Shown here: positions 1 to 12,168 of the stretch, in pieces
Layout of the letters: every line of letters starts with the position of its first letter
Numbering within the stretch: position 1 is the first letter of the stretch
Assembly: GCA_950097015.1 (NCBI GenBank)
Contig: CATNEN010000007.1
Location: 2,852,001 to 2,916,000, forward strand
Direction of reading: 5' to 3'
Length of the DNA stretch: 64,000 nucleotides
From: Macrostomum hystrix
Taxonomy: Eukaryota; Platyhelminthes; Macrostomidae
Program-made: the position numbers and the translations under genes
The notes under the pieces: generated by a model
The model's database searches: none
What the model saw: only the letters and a program-made list of their open reading frames with translations
Told to the model about the DNA's origin: nothing

Positions 1-615
1 CACAGATGGATAGAACTAACTGACCAATCACAGCTGGATAGAACTAACTGACCAATCACAGCTGGATAGAACTAACTGACCAATCACAGCTGGATAGAAC
101 TAACTGACATATCACAGATGGATAGAACTAACTGAAATATCACAGATGGATAGAACTAACTGACCAATCACAGCTGGATAGAACCAACTGACCAATCACA
201 GCTGGATAGAACTAACTGACCAATCACAGCTGGATAGAACTAACTGACCAATCACAGCTGGATAGAACTAACTGACCAATCACAGCTGGATATAACTAAC
301 TGACCAATCACAGCTGGATAGAACTAACTGACCAATCACAGCTGGATAGAACTAACTGACATATCACAGATGGATAGAACTAACTGACCAATCACAGCTG
401 GATAGAACCAACTGACCAATCACAGCTGGATAGAATTAACTGACCAATCACAGCTGGATAGAAATAATGACCAATCACAGCTGGATAGAAGTAACTGACC
501 AATCACAGGAGAGAGAACTTACTGACCAATCACAGCTGGATATAACTTTCTGACCAATCATAGGAGAGAGAAGTGATCGACAAATCCCAACTGGGTAGAG
601 CTAACTGACCAATCA
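1..615. repeat. 28-bp minisatellite array
   Basis: Unit of 28 bp with core CAGCTGGATAGAACTAACTG, about 22 copies, running off the left edge of the window. CAGATGG and CAGCTGG variants alternate in the left part. The copies after about 470 decay (indels, GGAGAGAG variants), which is typical of an array edge. No coding signal. Confidence 0.95.
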
Positions 616-2235
616 CAGTTGAAATAAATTATAGATAACATACAGTCACTGGCATTTTAACATACAGTATTTGATAAAATACGTTTTTGAAGGAAAAATA
701 AAAACATCTTTCTACTTATATTATGCTCTACTTTGAGTAGACCCAATGCGACACGTAACAAACAAGAGCTAAGAAAATGTTAATATCCATGAGGGGTATG
801 TCTACTAGAGGCAATTAATTAAGTTTGCATTTTTCCTACCGCAGATGCCAATCGATTTTTTGGCTGTATTAGGAGAGCTATCGGACTGGCATTGCGGAAA
901 GCTGCCCCCAGAGAGACACGAAGCACAGGGTGTATGAGAACTGGCTGTCACAGAATCGACAAAAATGGAGTTAAATGAGACAGCTCGGAACAGTGCAAGT
1001 TACTTGACAGCTGCATGTTGCACTTATAGTTGTGCCTGGACTGCCTAAATTGCTCGTGACAAGCCGCGGATGCCCCAGATGAACGTGGCCTCGCCGCGGA
1101 ATCGAACTCACGGACTCTCCTGTTGTGTAAAAGCAGAGTTCCAGTTCAGAATACACCAAGAAACCAGCTTCAATACTAAAATGCTAGTTTATTCTTTTCG
1201 CAGGACATGGGAACTCACAGAAGTCCCGAGTCCCAATCCATGACAAGCAGGAAAAAACTTGTAAGTATCAAATTAGTCCGCGATATTACTCCTATAACAG
1301 TGTTTACTCGTAAAAGTAAATCAGTAGGACTAAATTGGAGTTAACGACAATGCAATTCCGCAAGCAGCCAGTTCTTTAATCTAGCCGCGGCTTATTGAGC
1401 AAATCGAGTTCAAAACTGAGATTGAGCATGAGCACTCTGAGCCGCTTGAGCAGTTTCTGAAAATTTTCTTCGCTCCGGTGACAATTATTTCAAATCGATT
1501 GTCAGTTTAATTCCAAAAACTGTAATCAAATTTATGAGCAGTTTAATTAGTCACCGACAAAAATTTTTCTGATGAATGTTCAAGGTCAACTTAATGACTT
1601 AGGACCGGAAACGAGCCAATTCATGGCGAAAAAAGCATATGAGGCTCGTTTAAAAGCATTGTTCTATGGCCAATCCGTATGCGCATGCTTTCAGTTGCCA
1701 ATGTATACTCGTATCATATTTGACTTTTTGATAGGCAGTCAGAAGGCGGGTGCAGGGTCGGTTTTCTTAAATGTTGAATAGTTTTATTACATAAAGTAAA
1801 CGCGGTGAAAATACACAATGGGAAAGCTGTACATGCAGCACATGTATAAGGGCGAAGGAGCGGTCTTTGTTCCTCGTTGAACATAACCCTTGAAGAAACA
1901 GTTGGTGAGGCGCACGCAGCAATCCCAGAACATCTGCTTCAGGGAAGTAAAACTCGCCAACGGCAGCAAATAATTTCCGCACTCGCAAAGCACAGGACGG
2001 TGATCGCAGCGAAATGAAGCATCCGAAACAGAGGCAAGCAAAATTGAACAGCCACTTTGGCAGGTGCTTCAACTTTCCCCGGGAAATCATTTCATGATTG
2101 CTTTGATGACGTCTGAACAGTGAATGGATGCTCGGAGTTCAGTCCACGATGGCAGCGTGTCGCGCTCTCAAAATTCTACGAGTACTGCGAGTACTAGTTC
2201 ATCTTGGAAAAGTCATTGTTCGGACAACAGCATGG
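616..2235. other. Intergenic stretch with one SINE copy
   Basis: Apart from the SINE copy at about 975-1150, this stretch shows only short unsupported open frames in ordinary AT-rich sequence. I see no gene, RNA or array in it. Confidence 0.6.
975..1150 (-). mobile_element. tRNA-derived SINE copy (family S, copy 1)
   Basis: Read on the minus strand, it carries a B-box-like segment GAGTTCGATTCCGCGG, then a body containing GGCGAGGCCACGTTCATCTG and a tail with CACGAGCAATTTAGGC. The same order of blocks recurs at 12,780 (plus), 46,040 (minus) and 50,470 (minus), which is what marks it as a dispersed family. The A-box end is diverged in this copy. RNA polymerase III origin is inferred from the tRNA-like boxes. 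Confidence 0.6.
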
Positions 2236-2239
2236 CCCT

Positions 2240-2876
2240 TCCCTCCTAAATAAAATCCTAATCCTAATCCTAAATAAAACCCTAATCCTAAATCCTAAAT
2301 AAAATCCTAATCCTAAATCCGAAATAAAATCCTAATCCGAAATCCGAAATAAAATCCTAATCCTAAATCCTAAATAAAAACCTAATCCTAAATCCTAAAT
2401 ACAATCCTAATCCTAAATCCTAAATAAAATCCTAATCCTAAATCCTAAATAAAATCCTAATCCCAAATACTAAATAAAATCCTAATCCTAATCCTAAATA
2501 AAATCCTAATCCTAAATCCTAAATAAAAGCCTAATCCTAAATCCAAAATAAAACCGTAATCCTAAATCCTAAATAAAATCCTAATCCTAAATCCTAAATA
2601 AAATCCTAATCCTAAATCCTAAATAAAATCCTAATCCCAAATACTAAATAAAATCCTAATCCTAATCCTAAATAAAATCCTAATCCTAAATCCTAAATAA
2701 AAGCCTAATCCTAAATCCAAAATAAAACCGTAATCCTAAATCCTAAATAAAATCCTAATCCTAAATCCTAAATAAAATCCTAATCCTAAATCCTAAATAA
2801 AAACCTAATCCTAAATCCTAAATAAAACCCTAATCCTAAATCCTAAATAAAATCCTAATCCTAAATCCTAAATAAA
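2240..2876. repeat. 25-bp CCTAAAT-rich minisatellite
   Basis: Unit of about 25 bp built from CCTAATCCTAAATCCTAAAT plus AAAAT, about 25 copies with shorter variants. A block of roughly 200 bp (about 2460-2550 and 2635-2725) recurs, which indicates higher-order duplication. On the minus strand it reads TTTAGGATTAGG, superficially telomere-like but not a canonical telomere repeat. Confidence 0.93.
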
Positions 2877-3170
2877 AGTTCATTTGAGACGCTACAATAT
2901 ATTAGACAGATTTTGCTCATTTTCTCGGCCAGACTAGTCCAGATGAAACGAAAGGAAGGTTTTTATTCAGATATAAAAATATCCAACAAGCTTTAAAGCC
3001 GCCAGAACTTCAAAGGCAGAGTCTGTTTGATCGGCATCAATACCACACTAACTTGGCCTGTTTGATTGTTAAAAAAAAGTTTCAATCAAATTAAAGCAGC
3101 GGCCACTCTGATTTCTGAAGAGAACTAAATGACTTTTGCTGCTCTTAGCAACGCATCGACGCCATTTTAG
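2877..3170. other. Unique spacer, no gene seen
   Basis: AT-rich spacer between two arrays. I see no open frame with convincing composition and no RNA gene. Confidence 0.5.
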
Positions 3171-4110
3171 CAAGATAGATCTATGAAAATTGCGATTTTG
3201 AGAAGGTAGATTTGTGAAAGGTGAGATTTGAGGATGGAGAGTTTGAGAATTCTGAGATTCATTAAAGGTGAGTTTTAGGGAAGGTAAGATGTATGAGAGC
3301 TGAGATATAGGGAGGGTGAGCATTAGGAAAGGTGAGATTGAAGGAAATTGAGATTTATGAAAGGGTATATTTAGAGAAGGGGAGGTTTAGCAAAGAGGGG
3401 TTTAGGAAAGGGGAGATTTAGGGAGGTGAGATTTAGGGAAGGTGAGATATAGGGAAGGTGAGATTTAGGAAAGTGTGAGATTTAGGGAAGGTGAGATTTA
3501 GGTAAGTGTGAGATTTAGGGAAGGTGAGATTTAGGTAAGTGTGAGATTTAGGGAAGTGAGATTTAGGAAAGTGAGATTTATGGAAGGTGAGATTTAGGAA
3601 AGTGTGAGATTTAGGGAAGGTGAGATTTAGGTAAGTGTGAGATTTAGGGAAGGTGAGATTTAGGAAAGTGTGAGATTTAGGGAAGGTGAGATTTAGGAAA
3701 GTGTGAGATTTAGGGAAGGTGAGATTTAGGAAAGTGTGAGATTTAGGGAAGGTGAGATTTAGGAAAGTATGAGATTTAGGGAAGGTGAGATTTAGGAAAG
3801 TGTGAGATTTAGGGAAGGTGAGATTTAGGAAAGTGTGAGATTTATGGAAGGTGAGATTTAGGAAAGTGTGAGATTTAGGGAAGGTGAGATTTAGGGAAGT
3901 GTGAGATTTATGGAAGGTAAGATTTAGGGAAGTTGAGATTTAGGAAAGTGAGATTTAGGAAAGTGAGATTTAGGAAAGTGAGATTTAGGGAAGTTGCGAT
4001 TTAGGAAAGTGAGATTTATGGAAGGTGAGATTTAGGAAAGTGAGATTTAGGAAAGTGAGATTTAGGGAATTTGAGAATTAGGAAAGTGAGATTTAGGGAA
4101 GGTGAAGTTT
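3170..4110. repeat. 33-bp composite GAGATTTAGG minisatellite
   Basis: Alternating 16- and 17-bp monomers, GTGAGATTTAGGGAAG and GTGAGATTTAGGAAAGT, form a 33-bp composite unit. The left edge (3170-3400) and right edge (3900-4110) are degenerate, the centre is regular. No coding signal. Confidence 0.93.
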
Positions 4111-4920
4111 TTGTAGCTCATAAAATAGAGAGAATCTTGGGGATGATGTATTTTTTCTAGCTCGTAATTAGTGATTCGTTCGGGACAGAACATAGCTTTT
4201 ATGTTTATATAGATGAACAGAGCAAATTAACGATGATTTTTACGAGCGTGTTCTTAAACCCCATCAGGCATTACTATTCGGCAATTTTATAGTGCATTCA
4301 CAATTATGAGGAACTTTACACTCCGACAGACGGTAGTCAGCTTTTGGTAGATAGGCATTCACCAGTCACCCAGGCCGCCACCCGATCTGACTAATAGAAA
4401 TTACCCAAATTTCTATTCCCATTTCCTGTTCCCATTTCGGTGGGGATTGGCAGCCCAAATCACAAGCCGTTTACTGCCACCTCCCCACCCGCAGGAAATT
4501 GAACTCGCAGCACACGTGCAGACAGGCTGTTAACGGGCCGGTAATTCCATGGTAGGGAATTGACATTTTTTGGCGGTATTTACTCGAACTAGTCTAGGCT
4601 GAGACTTAGTAAAAAAGTCGCTACGAAAACTGAGACTTTGAGAAGATGTGAGCAGAAAAATATCAAGAATTTGCTCAGCTGAACTGACAGTTCCTTTGCT
4701 GAGCTAGAGATACCTCAGATATTTTTGTCTCCATGGAGACTAATTTTCGAAAAATATTTTTTGATGAGGCGTTTGAAAACAATAGGCTGTGTAAAACTGT
4801 TTAGTCCATGGACTGGGCGCAAGGGGGTGCCACCACCACACAAGCCTCAGTCCCAACAAAGATTAATGGTTAAGGGGTCTTTTCTAAACGATTCAAAACT
4901 AATTTAAGAAAAGAAAATAA
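4111..4920. other. Spacer with a possible SINE-like segment
   Basis: Read on the minus strand, positions about 4340-4560 contain CCGTTAACAGCCTGTCTGC followed by GCGAGTTCAATTTCCTGCG, a spacing reminiscent of pol III A and B boxes. Part of the body (TTCGGTGGGGAT followed by CCCAAATC) resembles positions 32,075-32,115. This may be a second SINE family, but the boxes are poor. Nothing else is recognisable. Confidence 0.25.
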
Positions 4921-4924
4921 TAGA

Positions 4925-5605
4925 GCAGAATGGAATAGAATGGAATAGAATGGAATAGAATGGAATAGTATGCAATGGAATGGAATAGAATGGAATAGAA
5001 TGGAATAGAATGGAATAGAATGGAATAGAATGGAATAGAATGGAATAGAATGGAATAGAATGGAATAGAATGGAATAGAATGGAATAGAATGGAATAGAA
5101 TGGAATAGAATGGAATAGAATGGAATAGAATGGAATAGAATGGTATAGAATGGAATATAATGGAATAGAATGGAATAGAATGGAATATAATGGAATAGAA
5201 TGGAATAGAATGGAATAGAATGGAATAGAAAGGAATAGAATGGAATAGAATGGAATAGAATGGAATAGAATGGTATAGAATGGAATAGAATGGAATATAA
5301 TGGAATAGAATGGAATAGAATGGAATAGAATGGAATAGAAAGGAATAGAATGGAATAGAATGGAATAGAATGGAATAGAATGGTATAGAATGGAATAGAA
5401 TGGAATAGAATGGAATAGAATGGAATAGAATGGAATGGAATGGAATAGAATGGAATAGAATGGAATAGAATGGAATAGAATGGAATAGAATGGAATAGAA
5501 TGGAATAGAATGGAATAGAATGGAATAGAATGGAATAGAATGGAATAGAATAGAATAGAATAGAATATAATAAAATAGAATAGAATAGAATAGAATAGAA
5601 TAGAA
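4925..5605. repeat. 10-bp TAGAATGGAA satellite
   Basis: About 68 copies of a 10-bp unit, itself two related pentamers (TGGAA and TAGAA). Occasional variants (TGGTA, ATATAA, AAGGAA) recur at regular distances near 5145, 5270 and 5385, indicating 110-120-bp higher-order copies. The last 60 bp collapse to pure TAGAA. Confidence 0.96.
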
Positions 5606-5940
5606 AATATCTATTTGTACAATAAATAAGTTTTCAGTCGAGTTGTTACTTGTCTAACAGCTTTATATTAGATCTAAACGTGCTCTATGGTGCATTTCTT
5701 AGGTCAAAGCTTTCAGTTTGCATCCGGGTTTCGAAAGTGGAAGCCTTTCTTGCCCATAGTGCACCACCTGTCTAACTGACTTGTCTAAAAGGGCTTGAAA
5801 GTCAAATGCGCTATTTATCCTCTTGGCATTTTACCACTGGGGAAGACCACGGATGTATTTCAAATACCCACTGCCTATTTCACGACAGCTCCCAAACCGA
5901 ATGACCAATTTTTTTCTGCACTTTTCTGTGAACTAACTTT
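5606..5940. other. Spacer, nothing recognised
   Basis: Unique sequence of about 330 bp between two arrays. No open frame or RNA signal that I can support. Confidence 0.5.
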
Positions 5941-5942
5941 TA

Positions 5943-6063
5943 AATAGCATAGCATAGCATAGCATAGCATAGCATAGCATAGCATAGCATAGCATAGCAT
6001 AGCATAGCATAGCATAGCATAGCATAGCATAGCATAGCATAGCATAGCATAGCATAGCATAGC
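5943..6063. repeat. AGCAT pentanucleotide microsatellite
   Basis: About 24 uninterrupted perfect copies of AGCAT, so the array is young or actively homogenised. It reads as a stop-free MLCYA repeat in a minus frame, which is a by-product of the 15-bp codon period. Confidence 0.98.
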
Positions 6064-6515
6064 TCAGAGCTAGAATATCTCATGGAACATCTAATACCTA
6101 TGACAGAAATTCATTGCACTCGTCGGATACTGAAATGTTTCATGACCACAAGTTAGCCACAAAATTTATCGTGATGTGCAAAGTTTTGATGATTTAAAAA
6201 GACATTCATAAAATCTCACAGAAGGTTTTGATGACGTTAAATCCATCTTACACTCGTGTAATTTTATCAGAGCTTTTAATATCTCAATTGCGTAAAGGAA
6301 AAAGGATTTGTCCATCAGACATTCTGTCAGTTCAAAACGGAAATAGGATCGAGCTAACAGTAGCTTCTTTTACACTCGTAGATATAAAACGATACCTAAT
6401 TGACCTTCGGGGTGGGAGGTTACACAGAAAATGGGAAATGTTACAATGGTACTCGGGTATTAGATTTCATGTGCTCATATGTGTTATGAAAATGTCAATT
6501 TGACCCCGCTCAGTT
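6064..6515. other. Spacer with an unsupported 91-codon frame
   Basis: A plus-strand open frame at 6228-6503 exists but has no recognisable domain, no splice or promoter context and ordinary AT-rich composition. I do not call it a gene. Confidence 0.4.
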
Positions 6516-7350
6516 TTTTTTCGCATAAACATCACGTGATGTGAGACAAACGTCCTTCATTTGAATGCAATAATTGCTTAAATATCACGTGATGCTTTGA
6601 CGAACGGCCTTGAATGCAAGAATAGCATAAACGTCACGTGATGCTTTGACGAACGGCCTTGAATGCAAGAATAGCATAAACGTCACGTGATGCTTTGACG
6701 AACGGCCTTGAATGCAAGAATAGCATAAACGTCACGTGATGCTTTGACGAACGGCCTTGAATGCAAGAATAGCATAAACGTCACGTGATGCTTTGACGAA
6801 CGGCCTTGAATGCAAGAATAGTGTAAACATCATGTGATGTTAGACAAACGGCCTTGAATGCAAGAATAGTGTAAACATCATGTGATGTTAGACGAACGGC
6901 CTTGAATGCAAGAATAGTGTAATCATCATGTGATGTTAGACGAACGGCCTTGAATGCAAGAATAGTGTAATCATCATGTGATGTTAGACGAACGGCCTTG
7001 AATGCAAGAATAGTGTAAACATCATGTGATGTTAGACGAACGGCCTTGAATGCAAGAATAGTGTAAACATCATGTGATGTTAGACGAACGGCCTTGAATG
7101 CAAGAATAGTGTAAACATCATGTGATGTTAGACGAACCGCCTTAAATGCAAGAATAGTGTAAACATCATGTGATGTTAGACGAACCGCCTTGAATGCAAG
7201 AATAGTGTAAACATCATGTGATGTTAGACGAACCGCCTTGAATGCAAGAATAGTGTAAACATCATGTGATGTTAGACGAACCGCCTTGAATGCAAGAATA
7301 GTGTAAACATCATGTGATGTTAGACGAACGGCCTTGAATGCAAGAACGAC
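6515..7350. repeat. 48/49-bp minisatellite with a palindromic CACGTG/CATGTG core
   Basis: Seventeen or so copies of a unit containing AACGGCCTTGAATGCAAGAA. The left copies (to about 6830) carry the palindrome TCACGTGA, a perfect E-box. The right copies carry CATCATGTGATG, a longer palindrome one base different from the E-box. The array splits cleanly into two blocks by variant, suggesting two separate expansion events. Confidence 0.94.
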
Positions 7351-7934
7351 CTAACACAATCGTTAACAATCGTTTAAAATTCCGCATAGTCTTTAATCTT
7401 TTCCAACCTCGAAATCGGAGAATGTTCACTTTCACTCCGGGTGTCAGTGTCAGAGCAATATGTTTTTCCTGTTTAATTTTTCGACAGAATCATGTCACAC
7501 TTTCATGAAAAATGAGTAGCAAAGGATTAACTTGGAATTCAATCTTATCAAGAGGCTGAAAATCCCTTGAAGAATATCTGCCTCCCAGCGTCTCGTCTAT
7601 CGTTATAATTCATGCGAAATTCTCCCTATCAAGTAGAGGGCACGCACAACAGACCAGAGCGCCCGGAATTCGCAGTGAATAGTTCCGTCAGAGACGTGCT
7701 GCTGCTGCTGCTGCTGCTGCTGCTCCTGCTGCTGCTGAATACAGTGGTATAGCTGAGCATTTTCATCCAGATCCCTAGTTCGGCTGTGCCAAACGTCTAA
7801 CCCCTCTCATACTGTGTGCTCATGCCATGGCTTACATTTTCTGGCTTAGTATAATTAGACACACACACACACACGCTGCAGCTGATTAGCTGCGGACCTT
7901 GAGAAAGCAAAACTCAACAGAGTGACGGAAAAGA
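7351..7934. other. Spacer with CTG and AC microsatellites
   Basis: Contains an imperfect (CTG)n run at about 7697-7739 with one CTC interruption, and an (AC)n run at about 7858-7876. Otherwise unique sequence with no supported gene. Confidence 0.75.
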
Positions 7935-7936
7935 TA

Positions 7937-10052
7937 TGACGGGTTCCAGGATTAGAAGGGTTGCAGTCCCATAGACACTGTCAGAATGGAAGGGTTGCAG
8001 TCCCGTAGACACTGTCAGAATGGAAGGGTTGCAGTCCCGTAGACACTGTCAGAATGGAAGGGTTGCAGTCCCGTAGACACTGTCAGAATGGAAGGGTTGC
8101 AGTCCCGTAGACACTGTCAGAATGGAAGGGTTGCAGTCCCATAGACACTGTCAGAATGGAAGGGTTGCTGTCCCATAGACACTGTCAGAATGGAAGGGTT
8201 GCTGTCCCATAGACACTGTCAGAATGGAATGGTTGCAGTCCCATAGACACTGTCAGAATGGAAGGGTTGCTGTCCCATAGACACTGTCAGAATGGAAGGG
8301 TTGCAGTCCCATAGACACTGTCAGAATGGAAGGGTTGCAGCCCCATAGACACTGTCAGAATGGAAGGGTTGCAGTCCCATAGACACTGTCAGAATGGAAG
8401 GGTTGCAGCCCCATAGACACTGTCAGAATGGAAGGGTTGCAGCCCCATAGACACTGTCAGAATGGAATGGTTGCAGTCCCATAGACACTGTCAGAATGGA
8501 AGGGTTGCTGTCCCATAGACACTGTCAGAATGGAAGGGTTGCAGTCCCATAGACACTGTCAGAATGGAAGGGTTGCTGTCCCATAGACACTGTCAGAATG
8601 GAAGGGTTGCTGTCCCATAGACACTGTCAGAATGGAAGGGTTGCAGTCCCATAGACACTGTCAGAATGGAAGGGTTGCAGTCCCATAGACACTGTCAGAA
8701 TGGAAGGGTTGCTGTCCCATAGACACTGTCAGAATGGAAGGGTTGCAGTCCCATAGACACTGTCAGAATGGAAGGGTTGCAGTCCCATAGACCCTGTCAG
8801 AATGGAAGGGTTGCTGTCCCATAGACACTGTCAGAATGGAAGGGTTGCAGTCCCATAGACACTGTCAGAATGGAAGGGTTGCAGTCCCATAGACACTGTC
8901 AGAATGGAAGGGTTGCTGTCCCATAGACACTGTCAGAATGGAAGGGTTGCAGTCCCATAGACACTGTCAGAATGGAAGGGTTGCTGTCCCATAGACACTG
9001 TCAGAATGGAAGGGTTGCTGTCCCATAGACACTGTCAGAATGGAAGGGTTGCAGTCCCATAGACACTGTCAGAATGGAAGGGTTGCAGTCCCATAGACAC
9101 TGTCAGAATGGAAGGGTTGCTGTCCCATAGACACTGTCAGAATGGAAGGGTTGCAGTCCCATAGACACTGTCAGAATGGAAGGGTTGCTGTCCCATAGAC
9201 ACTGTCAGAATGGAAGGGTTGCAGTCCCATAGACACTGTCAGAATGGAAGGGTTGCAGTCCCATAGACCCTGTCAGAATGGAAGGGTTGCTGTCCCATAG
9301 ACACTGTCAGAATGGAAGGGTTGCAGTCCCATAGACACTGTCAGAATGGAAGGGTTGCTGTCCCATAGACACTGTCAGAATGGAAGGGTTGCTGTCCCAT
9401 AGACACTGTCAGAATGGAAGGGTTGCAGTCCCATAGACACTGTCAGAATGGAAGGGTTGCAGTCCCATAGACACTGTCAGAATGGAAGGGTTGCTGTCCC
9501 ATAGACACTGTCAGAATGGAAGGGTTGCTGTCCCATAGACACTGTCAGAATGGAAGGGTTGCTGTCCCATAGACACTGTCAGAATGGAAGGGTTGCTGTC
9601 CCATAGACACTGTCAGAATGGAAGGGTTGCAGTCCCATAGACACTGTCAGAATGGAAGGGTTGCTGTCCCATAGACACTGTCAGAATGGAAGGGTTGCTG
9701 TCCCATAGACACTGTCAGAATGGAAGGGTTGCAGTCCCATAGACACTGTCAGAATGGAAGGGTTGCAGTCCCATAGACACTGTCAGAATGGAAGGGTTGC
9801 TGTCCCATAGACACTGTCAGAATGGAAGGGTTGCTGTCCCATAGACACTGTCAGAATGGAAGGGTTGCTGTCCCATAGACACTGTCAGAATGGAAGGGTT
9901 GCTGTCCCATAGACACTGTCAGAATGGAAGGGTTGCTGTCCCATAGACACTGTCAGAATGGAAGGGTTGCTGTCCCATAGACACTGTCAGAATGGAAGGG
10001 TTGCTGTCCCATAGACACTGTCAGAATGGAAGGGTTGCTGTCCCATAGACAC
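7937..10052. repeat. 34-bp minisatellite, about 62 copies
   Basis: Unit of 34 bp with core GACACTGTCAGAATGGAAGG, 2.1 kb long, the longest array here. Copies differ mainly at one site (GCAGTCCC, GCTGTCCC or GCAGCCCC). The order of these variants repeats in blocks, for example around 8,640-8,960 and 9,040-9,300. The first five full copies read CCCGTAG rather than CCCATAG. The last eight copies are all the GCTG type. Confidence 0.97.
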
Positions 10053-10054
10053 TA

Positions 10055-10345
10055 ATCATAATAATCATTTTATTTATTATAATACTGACAATCTATTTTG
10101 GCAGCAGCGCCCGCAGCGCCAGGTATGGACAATCTAGAACACTCGCCGTGGCATTGAAGAAGGCACTTGACTGAGCTCTCGGAGCAAGTCTAGCAGCTGC
10201 TGGGCTCTCACTTGTAATAATTTTTTTCTGCTTATCTTCTCCCTTGCAGCAGCAAACAGTTTGAGAGCACTCCAAAGAGGTTTTCATATTCCACTCCAGA
10301 GGGTCATGCGGTGGCTCACTCTTCCATTCTGCAGAGCACACTTCC
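10055..10345 (-). other. Possible 3' end of a transcript or retroposon
   Basis: On the minus strand an open frame ends at about 10,093 and is followed within 25 bp by AATAAATAAAATG, which contains a polyadenylation signal, and a short ATT-rich tail that abuts the 34-bp array. The 82-codon frame resembles no family I know. It could be a terminal exon, or the 3' end of a non-LTR retroposon with its tail. Confidence 0.25.
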
Positions 10346-10590
10346 CCGCTACAGCTTCACTTTCCTGTGAGAAATGATGCTTGCATGTCTAATTGAAGGC
10401 TCAAAGATGTACCTTTCATTCATCGAAGGACAGATATTTCCATCTTTGGGCTTGCTTTCGATAAGCTGCGTTTTATTCGCCCATTAAAAAAGTAACTCGC
10501 GAGACTGCTTTTCCAGAAGGATATATTGAAATATTCTGTTCAGCGGGAGTAATTATTTTCATTTCTTCAGGTCCGATACTGCTCATCGAA
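10346..10590. other. Spacer, nothing recognised
   Basis: Short unique spacer; no gene or RNA signal seen. Confidence 0.4.
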
Positions 10591-11080
10591 TTGAAAAATG
10601 AGGTCAGTGCGGAGTCAGGTTAATGGGAGTGAGGATGGTGCGGACTGAGGTTGGCGCCGAGGTTAAAGCCTTGTGAAGATGGTGCGGGGTGAATATAAAA
10701 CGGAGTAAGGTATGTGTGAAGCGAGGTTGTTGCAGAGTGAGGTATGTGCGGAGTGAGGTTTGTGCGGAGTGAGGTTGGTGTAAAGTGAGGTTGGTGTAGA
10801 GTGAGGTTGGTGCGGAGTGAGGTTGGTGTAAAGTGTGGTTGGTGTAGAGTGAGGTTGGTGCGGAGTGAGTTTGGTGTTAAGTGAGGTTGGTGTTGAGTGA
10901 GGTTGGTGCGGAGTGAGGTTGGTGTTGAGTGAGGTTGTTGCGGAGTGAGGTTGGTGTAAAGTGAGGTATGTGCGGAGTGAGGTTGGTGCGGAGTGAGGTT
11001 GGTGCGGAGTGAGGTTGGTGCGGAGTGAGGTTGGTGTAGAGTGAGGTTGGTGTAGAGTGAGGATGGTGCGAGTGAGGTTG
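10590..11080. repeat. 16-bp GAGTGAGGTTGGTGCG minisatellite, array 1
   Basis: About 30 copies of a 16-bp unit with GCGGA, GTAAA, GTAGA and GTTGA variants. The same unit forms a second array at 11,950-12,165, so one family occupies two loci 0.9 kb apart in the same orientation. Confidence 0.94.
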
Positions 11081-11949
11081 GAGCGGGGGAAAATGATGTA
11101 AGAAATCGTCCTCGTATAAAACATGAAAACTTCTGCGAGCTTAATTAAACGCGCTGCCAAAAGGTGTCATCACGTGCATTGATACAAGTGTGTGAAAAAA
11201 ACTATTGTTTGCATGTTCAAAATGTAGATAAAATCCCAGCTCATCTGTAGTCGAGTAAGTCGATATTCCTAGCCTATCCAAATATTGTACTTTTGGAAAT
11301 TTTCAGTCCATTTATCTCGCCGCAGTAAAAGCGGTGGAAGCTTTCGGGAATCAATCGATTCCCTAACGACCCTACACAGACGCGTTTCAGAGGGTCAGTG
11401 AGGTTGAAATTATATGCGAATGACCAACTGCTGTTTTACAGGTTAGATTCATGTGTCCAGACTAAATTACTAAAACTGTAAATTTGCTGATGCACCAGAG
11501 TCGTCCACTTTCGGCATTTTTCTTGAGTTCTTCTATACTTCTAATAGCAAGCAAGCCAGCGAAGTCTTTACACACCCCTCACACAATCTGAGTGGAAATC
11601 TAATCTCACCGATAGTGGTTGTCTGCTCGAGAGAGAGACTCTTTCGACCCGTCATCGCCGCCTCTTCTCAGCTCATCTTCCCGCCCCCCGGCCGTGATCC
11701 AGAAGGGTGGATTATGATGGATCTGGGAGTCGGCACGCGCCGAACCGCGTGCCGACGCGTGCAGTCAATAAGTCCAGTCAATAAATCAGTCGACAGGATG
11801 AGGCCGAGAGCCGCCTCCCACTGTGAGCTGATGAGAGATAAAATATATATTATGGATCGCGTATTTTATAAACTGTTGAGTTTCCCTTTCGCAAGCCTGT
11901 GTGATAGTTTGCTTTATTAAAATATTTAGAAGCTGGAGGAATGGGGGCG
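11081..11949. other. Unique spacer between two sister arrays
   Basis: Unique sequence of about 870 bp. A 101-codon frame at 11,615-11,920 shows no domain and no context, so I do not call a gene. It could be a segment inserted into a once continuous 16-bp array. Confidence 0.45.
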
Positions 11950-12168
11950 GTAGCATAGTGAGGTTGGCGCGGAGTGAGGTTGGAGCGGAGTGAGGTTGGT
12001 GTTGAGTGAGTTCGGAGCGGAGTGAGGTTGGTGCGGAGTGAGGTTGGTGTTGAGTGAGGTTGGAGCGGAGTGAGGTTGGTGCGGAGTGAGGTTGGTGCGG
12101 AGTGAGGTTGGTGCGGAGTGAGGTTGGTACGGAGTGAGGTTGGTGTAAAGTGAGGTTTTTGCGGAGTT
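11950..12168. repeat. 16-bp GAGTGAGGTTGGTGCG minisatellite, array 2
   Basis: About 13 copies of the same 16-bp unit as 10,590-11,080, with the same variant set. Confidence 0.93.

Noticed and set aside
971-1159. Functional tRNA gene
   Set aside because: B-box-like sequence is present, but no complete cloverleaf can be formed, and the flanks match other dispersed copies, so it is a SINE.
4925-5605. Resemblance to human satellite II/III (GGAAT)n
   Set aside because: The unit is 10 bp (TAGAATGGAA), and simple pentamer-based satellites arise independently; no reason to infer relatedness.
6228-6503. 91-codon plus-strand frame as a small gene
   Set aside because: No domain, no splice or promoter context, AT-rich composition like the surrounding spacer.
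7937-10052. CRISPR-like regular array
   Set aside because: Units are contiguous with no unique spacers, and the window is clearly eukaryotic.
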